DNA of 64,000 nucleotides from Lachnospiraceae bacterium (lineage in GTDB: Bacteria; Bacillota; Clostridia; Lachnospirales; Lachnospiraceae). The stretch's first letter is position 1. The number at the start of each line of letters is the position of its first letter. Location of the stretch: positions 41,712 through 105,711 of the forward strand of contig JAQVCT010000010.1 of assembly GCA_028689655.1 (NCBI GenBank), given 5' to 3'. Below the pieces are notes generated by a model that did not search any database, had not been told where the DNA came from, and was given only the letters and a program-made list of their open reading frames with translations. Positions 17,717 to 27,506 of this stretch are shown in pieces. A program made the position numbers and the translations under genes.

Positions 17717-19213
17717 TTATTGACCTGCAAATCCTTCCGGAGCATTTATGAAGATACCATTTTCGTCAAACTGACAAGGATATCCGCCAATAGCAACAAC
17801 GGTGTTCGTGACCATGATGCCATTGGGTGCAAAGTAAAACCAGCGGTCACTGATATTCTTCCATCCTACTACAAGCTTACCGTCAATGTCATTATAGTAC
17901 TTCTCATTGCCCAATACCAGCAGACCAATGTTCATGGTTCCATCCGGCTTGAAGTAGTAAATAGAGCCTTCAATATTCTGCCATCCTGTGGCCATCTTGC
18001 CATCTGTCAGGAAGTAATATTCGATCTGTCCATTTCCCACCCATCCTGTTTTCAAAGATCCATCTGCGTCGAACATATAGGTGGCATCTCCTATGGTGGT
18101 AAGACCTACTGCCGCCTGACCTGTCTCTGTGAAGTAGTATCTCTTACCATTGATATCAGACCATCCTGTTACCATAGATCCATCCGGATTGAAGTAGAAC
18201 CGTGCAACACCTGTATCCAGCCATCCAGTCTGCATCACACCTGTGATATCAAAGTAGTATTTCTTTGCTCCGATGGTTACAAGTCCCACCTGCATCAGAC
18301 CATTGTCATCAAAGTAATATCTCTTACCCTGAATATCTGCAAATCCTACCTGCATCTTACCGTCCGGATTGAAGTAGAAGGTGGTAGATCCGTTAGAGAT
18401 CCATCCAGTCTGCATCTCGCCTGCCGGATTGAAGAAATATTTAGCCCCCTCAATGGTCGCCCAGCCAGTCATCATCCTGTAGTTACTGTAATAATGGGTC
18501 TTATCCCCTCTCTTCACGAATCCGTTTGCCGGAATCAGAGAGTTATAATCTTTATATAAGATATCCATATCTACTCTGCCGTTAATACCATTCACCGAAC
18601 CGCTGCTGGTATACTGCCAGATGGCGGGATTCGGATATTCACATGCCGCCGCATACTGTGCCACCCATTTATCATATCCCACAGGGGCGATTCTCGTGGT
18701 GAGCCAGTTCTTGCTGCCGTATACGATGGGGTAATATCCCGCACTCTGTATGATCGAACAGAATGTGTTGGCGATCATTGCCAGCTGCTCCGGCGTACAG
18801 GCCTTTTGTACGGAATCTTCTATATCAATTGCAATGGGAAAAGAAACGGTGTAAGGCGCTACACACTGCAATACCAGATTGGCTTCGTATGCTGCCGCTT
18901 CCACAGTGGTCGCATAGGAATAAATATAGACACCTGTACGAATTCCCGCCGCATTTGCTCCCGCCATATTCTGTGCAAATTTTGCGTCAATTCCCTTTTT
19001 GGTGGTTCCTACTCTGACAAAGGCAAATGAAACTCCACTTGACTTTACAGCACTCCAATTGATATCTCCCTGATATACAGATACATCAATTCCCGTTACC
19101 GGAGCCGCCGCTGCCTTCAGGCCTGTACCTGCCAGCGGACTCACTACCATAGCTGTCACTAATCCCAGGCAAAGCAAAGACTTCCCTAATTTCTTCCAAA
19201 TGTTCTTCTTCAC
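17717..19213 (-). CDS. Secreted GH25 lysozyme with cell-wall-binding repeats
   Basis: A 498-residue muramidase that cleaves the MurNAc-GlcNAc bond in peptidoglycan. A signal peptide (about residues 1-37) precedes a GH25 domain (about 40-228) with GIDVSVYQGDINW, the acidic pair in IAIDIED and YTSSGSVNGINGRVDMDILY. From about 232 onward come roughly a dozen CW_binding-type repeats of about 20 residues (GWxxxxGxxYYFxxxGxMxTG), which hold the enzyme on choline or other wall glycopolymers. The amidase gene lies just upstream on the same strand, so both could be made together for wall turnover. Confidence 0.93.
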   Translation of the reverse strand: MKKNIWKKLGKSLLCLGLVTAMVVSPLAGTGLKAAAAPVTGIDVSVYQGDINWSAVKSSGVSFAFVRVGTTKKGIDAKFAQNMAGANAAGIRTGVYIYSYATTVEAAAYEANLVLQCVAPYTVSFPIAIDIEDSVQKACTPEQLAMIANTFCSIIQSAGYYPIVYGSKNWLTTRIAPVGYDKWVAQYAAACEYPNPAIWQYTSSGSVNGINGRVDMDILYKDYNSLIPANGFVKRGDKTHYYSNYRMMTGWATIEGAKYFFNPAGEMQTGWISNGSTTFYFNPDGKMQVGFADIQGKRYYFDDNGLMQVGLVTIGAKKYYFDITGVMQTGWLDTGVARFYFNPDGSMVTGWSDINGKRYYFTETGQAAVGLTTIGDATYMFDADGSLKTGWVGNGQIEYYFLTDGKMATGWQNIEGSIYYFKPDGTMNIGLLVLGNEKYYNDIDGKLVVGWKNISDRWFYFAPNGIMVTNTVVAIGGYPCQFDENGIFINAPEGFAGQ

Positions 19214-19238
19214 GTTCTCTTTTCTCCTCTGTTCTGTA

Positions 19239-20255
19239 TTAATATGTAAGTGTATTACTGATAGTCATGCCATCATAACTGTTGAATACTGCAACGGAAA
19301 CTGCTCTGTTCACTCCATATTTTGCCGGCACTGTGATGGATAACGTGTCCGTGGCACTTGGCCATATCTGCAGGCTTGACCAGCTTGCTCCGCCATCTGT
19401 GCTGTATGCATAATACATGATGCCCGTGTTGCTGTCCGCTGCATTGATCGCAAGGGAAACCGTCTTATTATTCTCATCATTTCCTGTCACACGGATTGCA
19501 GCCACTTCTGGTGGTGTCAGATCCTGTACCTTGGGTGTTGCCACCGGTGTCACATTTGCCTTTGGATAATCGGAATAATCAACGCCCAATGTCTTCGATG
19601 ACAGTCCGAAATATTTTGCCACCGCTGTGGCATCAGATCTTCCAAACGCCTGCAATTTCTCAATAGAATTGTAATGCTCCGCATCATTGGCATGATCCAG
19701 GTGGCAATGCTCCACTATGACTGCCGGCACTCCAAGAGCAGATGCATTTCTCAGGATGCCGTAATATTCATTCCCTGATTTGCCCAGCTTTACCTTGACC
19801 CCTCTGCTGAATAGTCCGGCGTTGGTAAATTCATTTAACAATAACTGTCCCTGGGAATATCCCTTTGTATAATTCACCCCAGTGGACTGTGCCCATACTT
19901 CTGATCCATAGAAAAAATGATTGGCAGACATATTATAATGAAGACTGTACAAAAAGTCCGCATTTACACTTTTCGCAAGCTGTGCCCGCTGTTCCAGTGA
20001 TAATTCCGCATCTCCGGTACGGGTCATATAAACGGTAACGCCCTCATATTTTTCCAGTTCTGTCTTCATTGCCATTGCTGTCACAAGGGTCATTTCCTTC
20101 TCCAGATACCCCGGTGGATTTGCCCCAAGATTAGAACCGCCATGTCCCGGATCTATCATGATCACTACATTTTCTTTTGCCTGTGCCTGCATGGGCATCT
20201 GTAAACTTCCCAGCAATACAGCAACACCTAATAATATGCTTGCTATTCTTTTCAC
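19239..20255 (-). CDS. Secreted N-acetylmuramoyl-L-alanine amidase (Amidase_3)
   Basis: Zinc amidase cutting the bond between MurNAc and the stem peptide. A signal peptide (about residues 1-27) precedes an Amidase_3 domain (about 30-220) with the first zinc ligand in IDPGHGG, a glutamate in YLEKEMTL, SLHYNMS and the catalytic glutamate in IVEHCHLD. Residues about 250-338 form an extra Ig-like/FN3-like domain (YYAYSTDGGASW), whose motif recalls the modules of the 994-residue surface protein. The start overlaps the end of the preceding 109-residue gene by four bases. The GH25 gene follows within 26 bases. Confidence 0.92.
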   Translation of the reverse strand: MKRIASILLGVAVLLGSLQMPMQAQAKENVVIMIDPGHGGSNLGANPPGYLEKEMTLVTAMAMKTELEKYEGVTVYMTRTGDAELSLEQRAQLAKSVNADFLYSLHYNMSANHFFYGSEVWAQSTGVNYTKGYSQGQLLLNEFTNAGLFSRGVKVKLGKSGNEYYGILRNASALGVPAVIVEHCHLDHANDAEHYNSIEKLQAFGRSDATAVAKYFGLSSKTLGVDYSDYPKANVTPVATPKVQDLTPPEVAAIRVTGNDENNKTVSLAINAADSNTGIMYYAYSTDGGASWSSLQIWPSATDTLSITVPAKYGVNRAVSVAVFNSYDGMTISNTLTY

Positions 20256-20581
20256 GATATCTCCTTCTCATTCCACATTTTCTGTTCTTTCATTCCCATC
20301 AGCAGGAGCTCTGTCATCTGTTCATCCATATTTTCCGCAGGAACGTATTCTACTACCATATGTATCAAATTCTTCTCAAAAGGTTCTTCTGTCTCATAAG
20401 TGTTGATCTGTGACATCAATCTTTCTTTCAGTTCTTTCATGTTATCATATTCCGGTATCTGAAAATCTCCAACTTTGCATAAAATCCCCAGTGCATATGC
20501 CAGTTCGTAGTTGGAAAGAATGATGGATGTCTCATTTTTACTCTTAATAATAACAGCACTTCTGGCAAGACAAGGTACCAT
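20252..20581 (-). CDS. Hypothetical protein upstream of amidase
   Basis: A 109-residue cytoplasmic protein with no signal peptide or membrane segment. It has a mixed hydrophobic N-terminal half (VIIKSKNETSIILSNYELAYALGILCKVGDF) and an acidic, helical C-terminal half. I do not recognise the family. Its stop overlaps the amidase start (ATGA-type), so it is translationally coupled to two exported wall hydrolases, which is the only clue to its role. Confidence 0.65.
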   Translation of the reverse strand: MVPCLARSAVIIKSKNETSIILSNYELAYALGILCKVGDFQIPEYDNMKELKERLMSQINTYETEEPFEKNLIHMVVEYVPAENMDEQMTELLLMGMKEQKMWNEKEIS

Positions 20582-20821
20582 TTTAATCCCTCTATTTTCT
20601 TCGTTTCATTTTGAATCGTCCCATAAAAAATCTGCGACCCCTATATTGTAGTCGATTACTCCGTTTATTGTCAACCGCATAATCGTGGAATATATTTCCA
20701 GGTTTCACATTACATAGATGATAATTTTGACGACAATCAGATCAAAAATAGGTGTTGACCATAACCTGGCGATAATAATTTTAATACAATATAACCTATT
20801 TTAAATCATTGCTCAAGATAT
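20582..20821. other. Non-coding gap before the tRNA terminator
   Basis: No gene is seen. A 9-bp inverted repeat, AAAATAGGT (20745-20753) and ACCTATTTT (20794-20802), spans about 40 AT-rich bases. The promoter of the hypothetical-amidase-GH25 cluster should lie here; a weak candidate, TTGATC with TATCAT 16 bases later, is on the minus strand near 20740-20713. Confidence 0.35.
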
Positions 20822-20863
20822 AAAAATAGCCACGAAACGCTCCAAATCAACGTTTCATGGCTA
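20822..20863 (-). terminator. Terminator of tRNA-Thr
   Basis: A 13-bp stem with one G-U pair (20827-20839 with 20851-20863) is followed on the minus strand by TTTTTA. It lies 20 bases downstream of the tRNA and is a textbook intrinsic terminator. Confidence 0.88.
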
Positions 20864-20883
20864 TCTTACTATCATCATTTAAA

Positions 20884-20956
20884 AGCTGAAAATCGGATTT
20901 GAACCGACGACCCCTTCATTACGAGTGAAGTGCTCTACCAACTGAGCTATTTCAGC
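20884..20956 (-). tRNA. tRNA-Thr (anticodon CGU)
   Basis: The minus strand reads GCTGAAATAGCTCAGTTGGT at the 5' end. The 7-bp acceptor GCTGAAA pairs with TTTCAGC, the D-loop has AGTTGGTAGAGC, the anticodon stem CTTCA/TGAAG encloses loop CTCGTAA (anticodon CGT, codon ACG), and the T-arm contains GGTTCAAATCC. CCA is not encoded. The discriminator base is U. Confidence 0.95.
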
Positions 20957-21010
20957 AATTAACAACAATAGCTATTATATATAGAAATGCAAAATATTTC
21001 AAGTGATTTT

Positions 21011-21925
21011 TTATTCTTTTCTGATATGAACATCCAACTGGTCATACGGAATCTCTATGCCGACCTCGTCAAACCGCAGTTTTACGGTCTCATTGAGTCT
21101 CCATTTCGCTGCAAAATAATCTTCATTTTTTACCCATATTTTGGCAGATAACACCACTGCACTGTTACCAAGCTCTTCCACCACCACCAGCATCTCCTGA
21201 TCCTTCAGAACTGCCTCATCATTTTGGATCAGTTCCTCCATCACTTTCTTCGCCTTGCGCAGATCCGCACTGTAAGAGATTCCCACATGGATATCCAGTC
21301 TTCTCTTATAAGTAGCTGTCACATTTGTGATACTGGTATTCGCCAGAGTACCATTGGGCAGCACGATCACTTTTTCGTCCGCGGTGATCAGTTTGGTGTA
21401 GAAGAGTTCAATCGCTGATACCACACCTTCATTTTTCTTATTGTCCTCGATAATGTAATCCCCTACTCGAAATGGTTTTACCAGCAGGATGATCACACCC
21501 CCTGCAAAATTGGACAGACTTCCCTGAATCGCCAGTCCGATTGCCACGCCGGCTGATCCCAGCACCGCCACCACGCTGGTGGCATCCAGCCCGAAACTGT
21601 TGGCTATGACAAATACCAGAATCACATAGAGCGATGCCTTCACAAAGGAATCCAGAAATTGAATCACTCCTTTGTCTGCATTGGCATGATGTAGTGATTT
21701 TTTCAGGATCTTTCTGATCAGCTTGATGACCTGCACACCGATGAGGAAGAAAATCGCTGCAAATACTACTCTGATTCCGATTTGTAACGCTTTCTCCGGC
21801 AGCTCCTGCAGAAATTTTTCTATGACACCCATATTGATGTTATTATTTACTTCCTCTGAAATATTGTCCACAATTGTCTCCGCAAGACCCACTGTAACTT
21901 TGTTCGTTAATATATTGTCAAGCAT
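21011..21925 (-). CDS. mscS: Small-conductance mechanosensitive channel (MscS family)
   Basis: A 304-residue membrane channel that opens under membrane tension to release solutes after osmotic downshock. It has an N-terminal segment, transmembrane helices from about 50 to 165 and the conserved pore helix region LGSAGVAIGLAIQGSLSNFAGGVIILLVKPFRVGDYI (the TM3 part). A beta-rich cytoplasmic part follows (LPNGTLANTSITN). The length fits simple MscS proteins. It is in a minus-strand run after glgB. Confidence 0.94.
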   Translation of the reverse strand: MLDNILTNKVTVGLAETIVDNISEEVNNNINMGVIEKFLQELPEKALQIGIRVVFAAIFFLIGVQVIKLIRKILKKSLHHANADKGVIQFLDSFVKASLYVILVFVIANSFGLDATSVVAVLGSAGVAIGLAIQGSLSNFAGGVIILLVKPFRVGDYIIEDNKKNEGVVSAIELFYTKLITADEKVIVLPNGTLANTSITNVTATYKRRLDIHVGISYSADLRKAKKVMEELIQNDEAVLKDQEMLVVVEELGNSAVVLSAKIWVKNEDYFAAKWRLNETVKLRFDEVGIEIPYDQLDVHIRKE

Positions 21926-21988
21926 ATTCTTCCTATCCTACTTTTCTAATATGTCCTGTTTTATTATTTACTGTTTCTATCTTCTCAC

Positions 21989-24409
21989 TTATTTGGCTTT
22001 TTTTGCAGATGGTTTTTTCTTTACATTTATTTTCTTTTTTGCCATGGTCTTTTTGGTTCCTGTTGTACTTTTTGTTCCAGATATATTTTTCTGCTCATTC
22101 TCAGATATTTCTTTCTTTTCTGGTGTCTTTTTTACTGCCGATGTCTTTTTTAAAGTCCTGGACTTCACAGTCTTACCTGCTGTGGGTATGGTCTTTGTCA
22201 CTTCACATCTCTCACAGGTAAAGAAACTGACAGACAGGGGTGCCACTGTGATCTTAATGGAATCTTCTCTGGCATCGCATTCATCCTTTACAGATCGCTT
22301 TACCCTTGGATTATGCGCTCCACTTCCGCCATATTCCGTAAGATTGCTGTTCAGCACTTCCTTATATTTACCTTCAAACGGAACACCTATTTTATAATTT
22401 TCATAGCATTTGTTGGCAAAGTTGCACACCACCAGCAATGTCTCCTCCTCCCTTTTGGTCTTTCTCAGAAAGACCAGTACACATTCATTGCTGGAGATAC
22501 TGTTGATCCATTCAAATCCATCACTGCTGTCATCCAGTTCATACAACGCCGGATTTTTCTGATAGAAGTGATTCAGTTCCTTCATGAAATGATTCAGTTC
22601 TTTATGCTTATCATATTTTAACAGATTCCATTCAATGCCACGTTCTTCATTCCATTCGTCAAATTCTCCAATGTCCTGCCCCATAAATAATAATTTTTTC
22701 CCCGGGTGAGACATCATATATCCATAGGTCAGTCGCAAATTATTGAATTTCTCCGGAACTTCCCCCGGCATCTTGCCGATGAGAGAAGCTTTTCCGTGAA
22801 CCACTTCATCATGCGACAACACCAGCATAAAACGCTCACTGTAGGCATAGATCATGCTGAAGGTCAATTCCCCATGGTGATAACTTCTGAAATAAGGATC
22901 AAATTTGATATAATCCAGGTAATCATTCATCCATCCCATATTCCATTTATAATCAAAGCCCAGTCCATCCTCATCCAGTTTTCCCGTGATATTAGGCCAT
23001 GACGTGGATTCCTCAGCGATGGATAGTGCTCCTCTTCCTCTCTTATGAATCTGAGAATTCAAATGTTTGATAAACTCCAATGCCTCCAGATTCTCATTGC
23101 CTCCATAAATATTTGCCACCCATTCTCCATCCTGCTTTCCGTAATCCAAATACAGCATAGATGCCACGGCATCCATACGGATTCCATCTACATGATAACG
23201 CTCAATCCAGAACAGTGCATTGGCAATGAGATAATTGCTTACCTCCGGTCTGCCATAGTTATAGATCAGTGTTCCCCAGTGGGGATGAGACCCTTTTCTG
23301 GGATCCTTATGCTCATACAGACAGGTGCCGTCAAAGGCAGACAGACCATAGACATCCCTTGGAAAATGTGCCGGTACCCAGTCCAGGATCACCCCAATCC
23401 CTGCCCCATGCATCTCATCCATGAAACACATAAAATCTTCCGGCGTTCCATAGCGTGACGTAGGCGCATAATACCCAATGACCTGATAGCCCCAGGAAGC
23501 ATCCAGCGGATGCTCCATAACCGGCATCAGTTCTATATGGGTGTACCCCATCTCTTTTACATATTTGATAATCTTGGGTGCAAGTTCTCTGTAATTATAA
23601 AATGCTCTGCCATCCTCCGGTTTTTCAAAGGAACCCAGATGCAGTTCATATATATTGACTGGCTTTTCGCTGCCATACGTTTCTTCCCGCTGCCTGATCC
23701 AGTCAAAGTCATGCCATGCATGGGTATCAATATCCTGAATCACAGATGCCGTATCCGGTCGCAACTGTGCTCCAAATGCATAGGGATCTGCTTTCAGATA
23801 GGTAAGCCCACCCTTTATCTTTAACTCATATTTATAATTATCCCCCACGGAGGCTCCCGGTACGAAGAGTTCGAACACTCCGGAATCCCACAGACGCTGC
23901 ATCTGATGTACTCTGCCATCCCAGGCATTAAAGTCTCCCACCACGCTGACACGCACTGCGTTGGGTGCCCACACGGCGAAGCTTACGCCCTCGATTCCGT
24001 CCAGTGTTCTTGGATGTGCACCGAGACAATCATAGACATTATAATGTATTCCGGAATTGAACTTTTCAGTATCTTTTTTGGTGATCTGTGGCTTGAAATG
24101 ATAGGCATCGTATACTTCCACTGTAGAATCATCCGGAAAAGAAACAGTATATCGATAGGGAAACATCACCCTGCCCGGTATCAATGCCGCAAAATATCCT
24201 GCCTCATCCACCATTTCCATGGGAACAGGTTTCTTTTTCTCATCTAGCGGCTGTATCTCCACACTTTTCGCACCCGGCTGGAAAGTCTGTATGCACACTG
24301 TGTTCCCCACTACATGAGCCCCCAGAATATTCTGTGGACTGTCTTCCTCCGAATAGACAATACCCTCAATCTCGGGCCAGTTCATCAATTTATATAGTTT
24401 TTTATCCAT
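21989..24409 (-). CDS. glgB: 1,4-alpha-glucan branching enzyme with lysine-rich tail
   Basis: Makes alpha-1,6 branches in glycogen. The 806-residue protein has an N-terminal CBM48 region (about 100-230), a GH13 barrel with catalytic residues in GIRMDAVASMLYLDY (Asp) and IAEESTSWP (Glu), the LSHDEVVHG region, and the C-terminal beta domain. The last 68 residues (about 739-806) are an added tail with 22 lysines plus Thr, Ser and Ala (for example KKKINVKKKPSAKKAK). It is absent from ordinary GlgB of about 640-730 residues and resembles histone-like or nucleic-acid-binding tails. Other glg biosynthesis genes are not adjacent. Confidence 0.95.
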   Translation of the reverse strand: MDKKLYKLMNWPEIEGIVYSEEDSPQNILGAHVVGNTVCIQTFQPGAKSVEIQPLDEKKKPVPMEMVDEAGYFAALIPGRVMFPYRYTVSFPDDSTVEVYDAYHFKPQITKKDTEKFNSGIHYNVYDCLGAHPRTLDGIEGVSFAVWAPNAVRVSVVGDFNAWDGRVHQMQRLWDSGVFELFVPGASVGDNYKYELKIKGGLTYLKADPYAFGAQLRPDTASVIQDIDTHAWHDFDWIRQREETYGSEKPVNIYELHLGSFEKPEDGRAFYNYRELAPKIIKYVKEMGYTHIELMPVMEHPLDASWGYQVIGYYAPTSRYGTPEDFMCFMDEMHGAGIGVILDWVPAHFPRDVYGLSAFDGTCLYEHKDPRKGSHPHWGTLIYNYGRPEVSNYLIANALFWIERYHVDGIRMDAVASMLYLDYGKQDGEWVANIYGGNENLEALEFIKHLNSQIHKRGRGALSIAEESTSWPNITGKLDEDGLGFDYKWNMGWMNDYLDYIKFDPYFRSYHHGELTFSMIYAYSERFMLVLSHDEVVHGKASLIGKMPGEVPEKFNNLRLTYGYMMSHPGKKLLFMGQDIGEFDEWNEERGIEWNLLKYDKHKELNHFMKELNHFYQKNPALYELDDSSDGFEWINSISSNECVLVFLRKTKREEETLLVVCNFANKCYENYKIGVPFEGKYKEVLNSNLTEYGGSGAHNPRVKRSVKDECDAREDSIKITVAPLSVSFFTCERCEVTKTIPTAGKTVKSRTLKKTSAVKKTPEKKEISENEQKNISGTKSTTGTKKTMAKKKINVKKKPSAKKAK

Positions 24410-24445
24410 CGCTTTATTCCCCTTTCAGATATTGCTTTTATGTTG

Positions 24446-25690
24446 TCAGCACTCCAAATCATGAATGAACAGACCACTTCGAAGCTTTGGTTCGAACCAT
24501 GTGGATTTGGGTGGCATTAACTGATGTTCATCCGCCACTGCAAATAATTCTTCTATGGATGTGGGATACAGTGCAAAGGCGACTTTGCAGTCCGTATGCA
24601 CCCTTCGCTCCAATTCCTCCAGCCCCCTGATCCCGCCCACAAAGTCAATTCGCTGATCGGTCTTCGGGTCTTCTATATGGAAAAGTGGATTCAGTACATG
24701 ATCCTGTAAAATAGAAACATCCAATCCTTTTACCGCATCCCCGGTGCAATACGCATCTCTGATCTGCAGGTGATACCAGCAATCCTCCAGGAACATGCCG
24801 AAGCTTCCCTTTCTATTCGGTCTATATTGTTTATTTCCTATTTTCTCAATCGTAAACACTGATTCCAGCTTTTGTAATAAAGAATCCGGGGTATATGCAC
24901 CCAGATCTTTTATCACACGATTATAATCCATAATCATCAACTGATCATGGGGAAACAATACTGACATCACATAATTGTAAGGCTCTGCCCCTGTGTATTC
25001 AGGATTCTCCGACCTTCTGCTCAGTGCCACCTTTACCGCCGAAGCACATCTGTGATGCCCGTCCGCTATGTAAATATGCTCCATCTCCTGAAACGCACGG
25101 AAAATAGTTTCTATATCTATAGCATCCATTACTATCCAGGCGCGATGACTGATACCATCTTTCGCCGTAAAATCGTAGATCGGTTTCGTCGTGGATCTCA
25201 CCTTGTCCACGATCTCATTGATGATTCTGTCAGATTGGTATGCCAGGAAAATAGGACCCGTCTGGGCATTGCAAGCCTGAATGTGATGAATACGGTCAAT
25301 CTCTTTGTCTTCTCTGGTGTTCTCGTGCTTCATGACGATCCCATTCAGATAATCGTCCACACCGGCACAGGCAACGATTCCCGTCTGGCTTCTCCCATTC
25401 ATGGTAAGCTCATAAATATAATAGCAGGGTTCTTCATCCCGGATAAATTCACCCATCTCTATCATGTGGCGCAGTACATCGTGTGCCTTTTGGTACACAC
25501 ATGCATCGTAAGTACTCACCGAGTCAGTAAAAAAAGTCTCTGCCCGATCCACACGCAAAAAAGACAGTGGCTCCCGTTCTATTTCATGCTTCGCTTCCTG
25601 TCTGTTATATACATCATATGGTAAAGCTGCGATTCTGTCTGCAAATTTCTCATTTGCACGAATCGCAGGAAAAGGTCTCATTTCTGCCAT
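24446..25690 (-). CDS. DUF1015 family protein, SerK-like candidate
   Basis: A 414-residue soluble protein of the DUF1015 family. It opens MRPFPAIRANEKFADRIAALPYDVYNRQEA and has the central motif YIADGHHRCASAV (about residues 213-225), which resembles the DGHHR motif of ParB/sulfiredoxin-fold proteins, among them the free-serine kinase SerK. serA and serC lie 0.6-3 kb away on the same strand, and DUF1015 genes are often near them in Clostridia. A role in serine metabolism is therefore plausible but unproven. GGAGGA eight bases upstream supports the start. Confidence 0.82.
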   Translation of the reverse strand: MAEMRPFPAIRANEKFADRIAALPYDVYNRQEAKHEIEREPLSFLRVDRAETFFTDSVSTYDACVYQKAHDVLRHMIEMGEFIRDEEPCYYIYELTMNGRSQTGIVACAGVDDYLNGIVMKHENTREDKEIDRIHHIQACNAQTGPIFLAYQSDRIINEIVDKVRSTTKPIYDFTAKDGISHRAWIVMDAIDIETIFRAFQEMEHIYIADGHHRCASAVKVALSRRSENPEYTGAEPYNYVMSVLFPHDQLMIMDYNRVIKDLGAYTPDSLLQKLESVFTIEKIGNKQYRPNRKGSFGMFLEDCWYHLQIRDAYCTGDAVKGLDVSILQDHVLNPLFHIEDPKTDQRIDFVGGIRGLEELERRVHTDCKVAFALYPTSIEELFAVADEHQLMPPKSTWFEPKLRSGLFIHDLEC

Positions 25691-25783
25691 CTGTTTCGTC
25701 CTCCGGTCTTTTGTCGCTGTTCACGCTTCACTCTGTGAACTGTTATCATAAGTTTACCAAATGTGAGGATTAAGTACAAGCTT

Positions 25784-25812
25784 TTGACACCATCTTTTAA
25801 TCGTGGTAATAT
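25784..25812 (+). promoter_or_regulatory. Promoter of the 89-residue gene
   Basis: TTGACA and TAATAT are separated by 17 bases, a near-perfect sigma-A promoter. AGGAG lies downstream, eight bases before the ATG at 25855. Confidence 0.8.
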
Positions 25813-25854
25813 ACTTCTTGTACCAGAAAATGATAAAGATTAGGAGTAGAAGAC

Positions 25855-26124
25855 ATGACGAATGAAGATAAAATAATGTTAGATAGAATTAATGATTATG
25901 CCAATGAAGTGCTGGCTGACATCGATCCGCAGAAGACACAGATCTCTGTCCAGCTGGAGAAATTGAAACCCATCATGGAAGAACTTGCAAAAGAAAAGAA
26001 TATGAAATTGGAAGACATTTTTATCAAATACATGGATCTGGCAAGCGAGGCTTCCATCCAGCGTGAGAATGATTTCCAGGAAGAATTCAAGAACTTCAAG
26101 GATGTGGCAAATTCCCTCCAGTAA
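25855..26124 (+). CDS. Small alpha-helical hypothetical protein
   Basis: An 89-residue acidic, entirely helical protein (DYANEVLADIDPQKTQISVQLEKLKPIMEELAKEKNMKLEDIFIKYMDLASEA), without cysteines, signal peptide or membrane segment. It has its own strong promoter and terminator, so it is a single-gene unit, in the opposite direction to serC-serA. I do not recognise the family. Confidence 0.75.
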   Translation: MTNEDKIMLDRINDYANEVLADIDPQKTQISVQLEKLKPIMEELAKEKNMKLEDIFIKYMDLASEASIQRENDFQEEFKNFKDVANSLQ

Positions 26125-26143
26125 AATGCGGACGATCCATAGA

Positions 26144-26202
26144 AAATACCTTCGCAAAGATAGACAAACAATTTGTTGTTATCTCCTGTAGCGAAGGTAT
26201 TT
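26144..26202. terminator. Bidirectional terminator between the 89-residue gene and serA
   Basis: Twelve-base arms AAATACCTTCGC and GCGAAGGTATTT frame a 35-base loop that can pair further (GATA/TATC). TTTTTGTG follows on the plus strand and TTTTCT on the minus strand, so it can stop both converging transcripts. Confidence 0.8.
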
Positions 26203-26255
26203 TTGTGTACAATTTTATTTTATGATTTTTATTTTATGATTCTTTTTTACAGTTC

Positions 26256-27419
26256 CTATTTTACAATTCTCACGCGGAAGACGCCGTCAACCTGCTCCAA
26301 TTTCTCTACGATTTCTTTGGTGACTGGTGTCTCCACGTCCATCATGGTGTACGCATAATCACCCTTAGATTTGTTAGTCATATCTGTGATATTGATGCCA
26401 TTGTCACCGATGATCGCCGTAAATTTAGTGATCATATTGGCAATATTTTTATGGAAAAATGCAATACGTCCAGCCTTTGCGCAGATGCCCATATCACATG
26501 TCGGATAATTGACACTATTCACGATATTTCCATTCTCCAGGTAATCCATCAGCTCTTTCACTGCCATCTTTGCACAGTTATCTTCGGATTCCTCCGTGGA
26601 AGCCCCCAGATGAGGGATTACGATACAGCCAGGTTTTCCAACCGTTGTGGTATTGGGGAAATCAGACATATATTTTCTCACCTTACCGGCATTGATACCG
26701 TCTAAGACAGCTTTTTCATCACAGAGAAGATCACGGGCAAAGTTCATGATGACCACGCCGTCTTTCATCTTGCTGATGGCCTCTGCGTTAATCATGCCTT
26801 TGGTGGCGTCCATCAAGGGGACATGAATGGTAATCATATCGCAATTCTCATAGATCTCATCCACATTCAACACATGCTTTACGTCACGACTCAGGTTCCA
26901 TGCTGCGTCAACAGACACATATGGATCATAACCATACACTTCCATGCCGAGATGCTTTGCCACGTTGGCTACCTTGACACCGATTGCACCGAGACCGATA
27001 ATACCAAGTTTTTTATCCTGAATCTCTGTTCCGGCAAAATTTTTCTTTGCTTTCTCAGCAGATTTGGCAATATTCTCATCCTCTTGATTCTCCAATACCC
27101 AGTTGATACCTCCTACGATATCTCTGGAAGCCAGCAACATACCTGCGATTACAAGTTCTTTTACACCGTTTGCATTGGCTCCGGGTGTGTTAAATACAAC
27201 GATTCCTTTTTCTGCACATTTGTCCAGCGGAATATTGTTGACACCTGCACCTGCTCTTGCTACTGCCAGCAGATTGTCAGAGAATTCCATATCGTGCATG
27301 GCTGCACTTCTCACCAGGATGCCTTCTGCCTCGTTGACATCTTCTGTTTTTACATAATCTGCTGAAAATTTCTCAAGTCCCACTTCAGCGATGGGATTTA
27401 AACAATTATATTTAAACAT
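26256..27419 (-). CDS. serA: D-3-phosphoglycerate dehydrogenase
   Basis: Oxidises 3-phosphoglycerate to 3-phosphohydroxypyruvate, the first step of serine synthesis. The 387-residue protein has the substrate/NAD domains with the Rossmann motif GIIGLGAIGVKVANVAKHLG and the catalytic histidine in HLGASTEESEDN. A short C-terminal ACT-type domain (about 315-387, IIGDNGINITDMTNKSKG) is a likely serine sensor. It follows serC by 87 bases on the same strand. Confidence 0.95.
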   Translation of the reverse strand: MFKYNCLNPIAEVGLEKFSADYVKTEDVNEAEGILVRSAAMHDMEFSDNLLAVARAGAGVNNIPLDKCAEKGIVVFNTPGANANGVKELVIAGMLLASRDIVGGINWVLENQEDENIAKSAEKAKKNFAGTEIQDKKLGIIGLGAIGVKVANVAKHLGMEVYGYDPYVSVDAAWNLSRDVKHVLNVDEIYENCDMITIHVPLMDATKGMINAEAISKMKDGVVIMNFARDLLCDEKAVLDGINAGKVRKYMSDFPNTTTVGKPGCIVIPHLGASTEESEDNCAKMAVKELMDYLENGNIVNSVNYPTCDMGICAKAGRIAFFHKNIANMITKFTAIIGDNGINITDMTNKSKGDYAYTMMDVETPVTKEIVEKLEQVDGVFRVRIVK

Positions 27420-27506
27420 TTTGTCTCCCCTAGGTTTGTTTTATTATTGATTGAATACGCTCATATCATTGACTGAGCCTATTACATAAGCGATTCACGG
27501 ATCCTG

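Noticed and set aside
17702..18559. 285-residue plus-strand frame
   Set aside because: It is the antisense of the GH25 wall-binding repeats; the repetitive coding sequence keeps the opposite frame open.
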